From Dromaius novaehollandiae (taxonomy: Eukaryota > Chordata > Aves > Casuariiformes > Dromaiidae), in the NCBI RefSeq assembly GCF_036370855.1, contig NC_088098.1:39993981-40057980 (forward strand): a stretch of DNA of 64,000 nt, written 5' to 3'. Both the position numbers and the translations under genes were made by a program. Below, in pieces: positions 62,340 through 64,000 of this stretch; positions within the stretch are counted from its first letter, which is position 1, and every line of letters starts with the position of its first letter. The notes under the pieces were generated by a model that worked only from the letters and a program-made list of their open reading frames with translations, searched no databases and was not told where the DNA came from.

Positions 62340-63489
62340 GTGGATGAGAGGAGAGCAGTGAATGCTGTTACCTTGACTTTAGCAAGGCTTTTTACACCGT
62401 CTCCCACCATAGACAAGCTGGTCAAGCATGGGCTAGAAAAGTGGATAGTGAGGCTGATTGAAAACTGACTGAACAGCTGGACTCGGAGGGTTGTGAAGTC
62501 CAGCTGGAGGCTAGTCACTAGTGGTGTCCGCCTGGGGTCGACACTCGCTCCAATACTGTTTAACATCTTCATTAATGACCTGGATGAAGGGACAGAGTGC
62601 ACCCTCAGCAAGTTTGTTGATTATACAAAACTGGGAGGAGTGGCTGATGCACCAGATGGTTGTGCTGCCATTCAGAGGGACCTTGACAGGCTGGAGCAAT
62701 GGGCCGACAGGAACTTTATGAAGTTCAACAAAGTGAAATGCAAAGTCCTGCATCTGAGATAAATAACCCCTTGCACCAGCACAGGCTGGGGGTTGACCAG
62801 CTGGAAAGCAGCTTTGCAGAGAAGTACCTAGGGATCCTGCCGGACAAGAAGTTGAACATGAGCCAGCAATGTGCCCTTGCAGCAAAGAAGGCCAGCAGCA
62901 TCTTCAGCTGCATTAGGCAGAGTGTTGCCAATGGTTCAAGGGAGGTGATCCTTCCTTGCCTACTCAGCCCTGGTGAGGCCACATCTGTAGTGCTGTGTCC
63001 ATTGCGAGGCTCCTCAGTACAAGACAGACATGAATTTACTGGAGTGAGTCCAGCAAAGACTTAAAAAGATGATGAAGGGACTGGAGCATCTGTCATACAG
63101 GGAGAGGATTAGAGAGCTGGAACTGTTCAGCCTGGAGAAGAGAAGGGTCAGGGGGATCTTGTCAATGGGTGTAAATACCTGATGTGGGGGAAGAATACCT
63201 GTGTGTAAAGAAGACAGAGACAGACTCTTCTCAGTGGTGCCCAGTGACAGGAGAAGAGGCAATGGACACAAATTGGAACACAGGAATACATCTGAACATA
63301 AGAAAACACTTCACTGTCAAACACTGGAGCAGTTGCCCAGGGAGGTTGTGGAGTCTCCATCCTCAGAGACATTCAAAACCTGACTTGACACTGTCCTGGG
63401 CAACCTGCTGACCCTGCTTGAGCAGGGGACTTGGACCAGGTGGTCTCCAGAGGTCCCTTCCAACCCCAGCTATTCTGTGATTCTGTGAT
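62340..63489 (+). mobile_element. 5'-truncated, inactivated CR1 LINE with reverse transcriptase remnants
   Basis: CR1 is a non-LTR retrotransposon whose second ORF encodes endonuclease and reverse transcriptase (RT). This copy starts inside RT and runs to the 3' end, closing with two ATTCTGTG octamers (63472-63487). RT motif A is readable at 62369-62400 (YLDFSKAF, with the following D changed to Y) in a different frame from the next part. In 62493-62762 the conserved P-Q-G of motif B reads R-L-G, the block [10 protein letters not shown] is intact, and the catalytic F-A-D-D of motif C reads F-V-D-Y (62613-62624). The frame then meets TAA at 62760-62762, and a third frame carries on (62699-63064). 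The remaining 400 bases are the 3' untranslated region. Frameshifts, a stop and lost catalytic residues show it is dead. The start is approximate and no target-site duplication was established. Confidence 0.96.
62493..62762 (+). pseudogene. CR1 reverse transcriptase fragment (motifs B and C), inactive
   Basis: This 89-codon open frame lies within the CR1 copy. Its residues T-S-G-V near position 10, [10 protein letters not shown] near 22-31 and L-D-R-L-E-Q-W near 67-73 are standard CR1 RT palm and thumb landmarks. The metal-binding Asp pair of motif C is half lost (F41-V-D-Y44), so the enzyme could not polymerise. Motif A lies upstream in a different frame. It is listed so that it is not mistaken for a host gene. 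Confidence 0.93.
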
Positions 63490-63570
63490 AAACAGGAATC
63501 TTGTGCATTTAGGTTTTGTGTTTTTTAAATCCTCACCTACCAGAATAGCCAAAAGAAAAAGGAACAGGAA

Positions 63571-63589
63571 AAGAAAGAAAGAAAGAAAG
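63571..63589. repeat. (GAAA)n microsatellite downstream of CR1
   Basis: Four to five AAAG/GAAA units begin about 80 bases after the CR1 terminus, within a wider purine-rich stretch (63551-63608). Confidence 0.9.
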
Positions 63590-64000
63590 TCACAAAGAGA
63601 GGAAGAAGCTTTTGTGATCAGAATAAAATTGTTAGCTATTGTTTGGCAGATACAGCCTGGGAAAGATGACTATTCACTAGCATTCTAACTCGGCTGTTTA
63701 GTTGTATGTTCAAGACTGCTCATTAGCATTCCCAAGCATGCATCAATTTGAAAATGCCTTTCTTTTAACTCATCAGTATGGAAGCCCCAAAGTGCACTTT
63801 ATTTGTGTAATAGGTTCCTTCAAGATGTTCAAAATCAGTTGTGGCTATTCTGGTTATGTTGAAGTGACATACACTCAAAGAAAAAAAGTTTCTTTTTGCT
63901 AAATAATAAAGGCAGAGAGGGCAAAGAAAAAAATGTGTTCCAGACTGGCTGCTTTAAGCAGTGACAAGAAACGTGGTATTCCCTGATGATGATATATAAG
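63590..64000. other. Non-coding DNA, no gene seen
   Basis: AT-rich sequence up to the end of the window. The frames at 63431-63688 and 63702-63902 have no motifs. Confidence 0.6.

Noticed and set aside
62201..62885. Minus-strand frames of 136 and 124 codons
   Set aside because: They are antisense shadows of the plus-strand CR1 reverse transcriptase remnant.
1..64000. Operons, CRISPR arrays, ribosomal RNA, integrated viruses
   Set aside because: I looked for repeat-spacer arrays, rRNA-like blocks, paired long terminal repeats and retroviral motif order and saw none; the sequence is vertebrate nuclear non-coding DNA.

Overview
This window reads as vertebrate nuclear DNA, most likely from a bird and at least from a sauropsid. 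It is AT-rich and has no long open reading frame anywhere. Its most recognisable content is CR1-type LINE retrotransposon copies, one ending in the CR1 3' octamers (ATTCTGTG twice at 63472-63487). I saw no Alu, B1, MIR or tRNA-derived SINE. A CR1-dominated, SINE-poor, low-repeat landscape is typical of birds; turtles and crocodilians also carry CR1 and cannot be excluded by eye. Nothing prokaryotic, viral or plasmid-like is present, and I found no operon, CRISPR array or ribosomal or transfer RNA gene. LAYOUT. Positions 1-264 hold a pyrimidine tract and a possible non-coding exon. From 265 to 10800 I see ordinary non-coding DNA with microsatellites, a 14-bp-arm inverted repeat (4082-4139) and a small GC-richer patch (5810-5995). 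At 11015-11300 there is a decayed C2H2 zinc-finger array, the only clear trace of a protein-coding gene family other than CR1. From 13300 to 18200 come several regulatory-looking patches, an old minus-strand CR1 (16330-16525) and an open candidate exon (18070-18196). From 18200 to 39450 the sequence is non-coding with a 47-nt pyrimidine run, a 51-bp tandem duplication (25324-25425), simple repeats, enhancer-like patches and an A20 run (33557-33576). At 39456-39686 there is a 3' CR1 fragment, followed by the most protein-like candidate exon (40248-40309). From 40316 to 62339 lie a palindromic cluster of TEAD-type motifs (43411-43445), a short minus-strand CR1 tail (44464-44550), a GC-rich patch with a 14-bp palindrome (45732-45745), TA microsatellites and small tandem duplications. 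The window closes with a 5'-truncated, multiply broken CR1 copy (62340-63489) and a GAAA microsatellite. INTERPRETATION. The window is best described as intergenic or deep intronic DNA. No set of genes works together here. The short open frames scattered through it look like chance frames of AT-rich DNA, apart from those inside CR1, the zinc-finger fossil and, more doubtfully, two splice-bounded segments. I did not find an undescribed system. The most useful leads are the zinc-finger fossil, the SOX/OTX/POU-like motif cluster at 13401-13458, the TEAD-like palindrome, and the candidate exons at 40248 and 18070. All regulatory and exon calls are motif-level inferences without alignment, expression or chromatin support.
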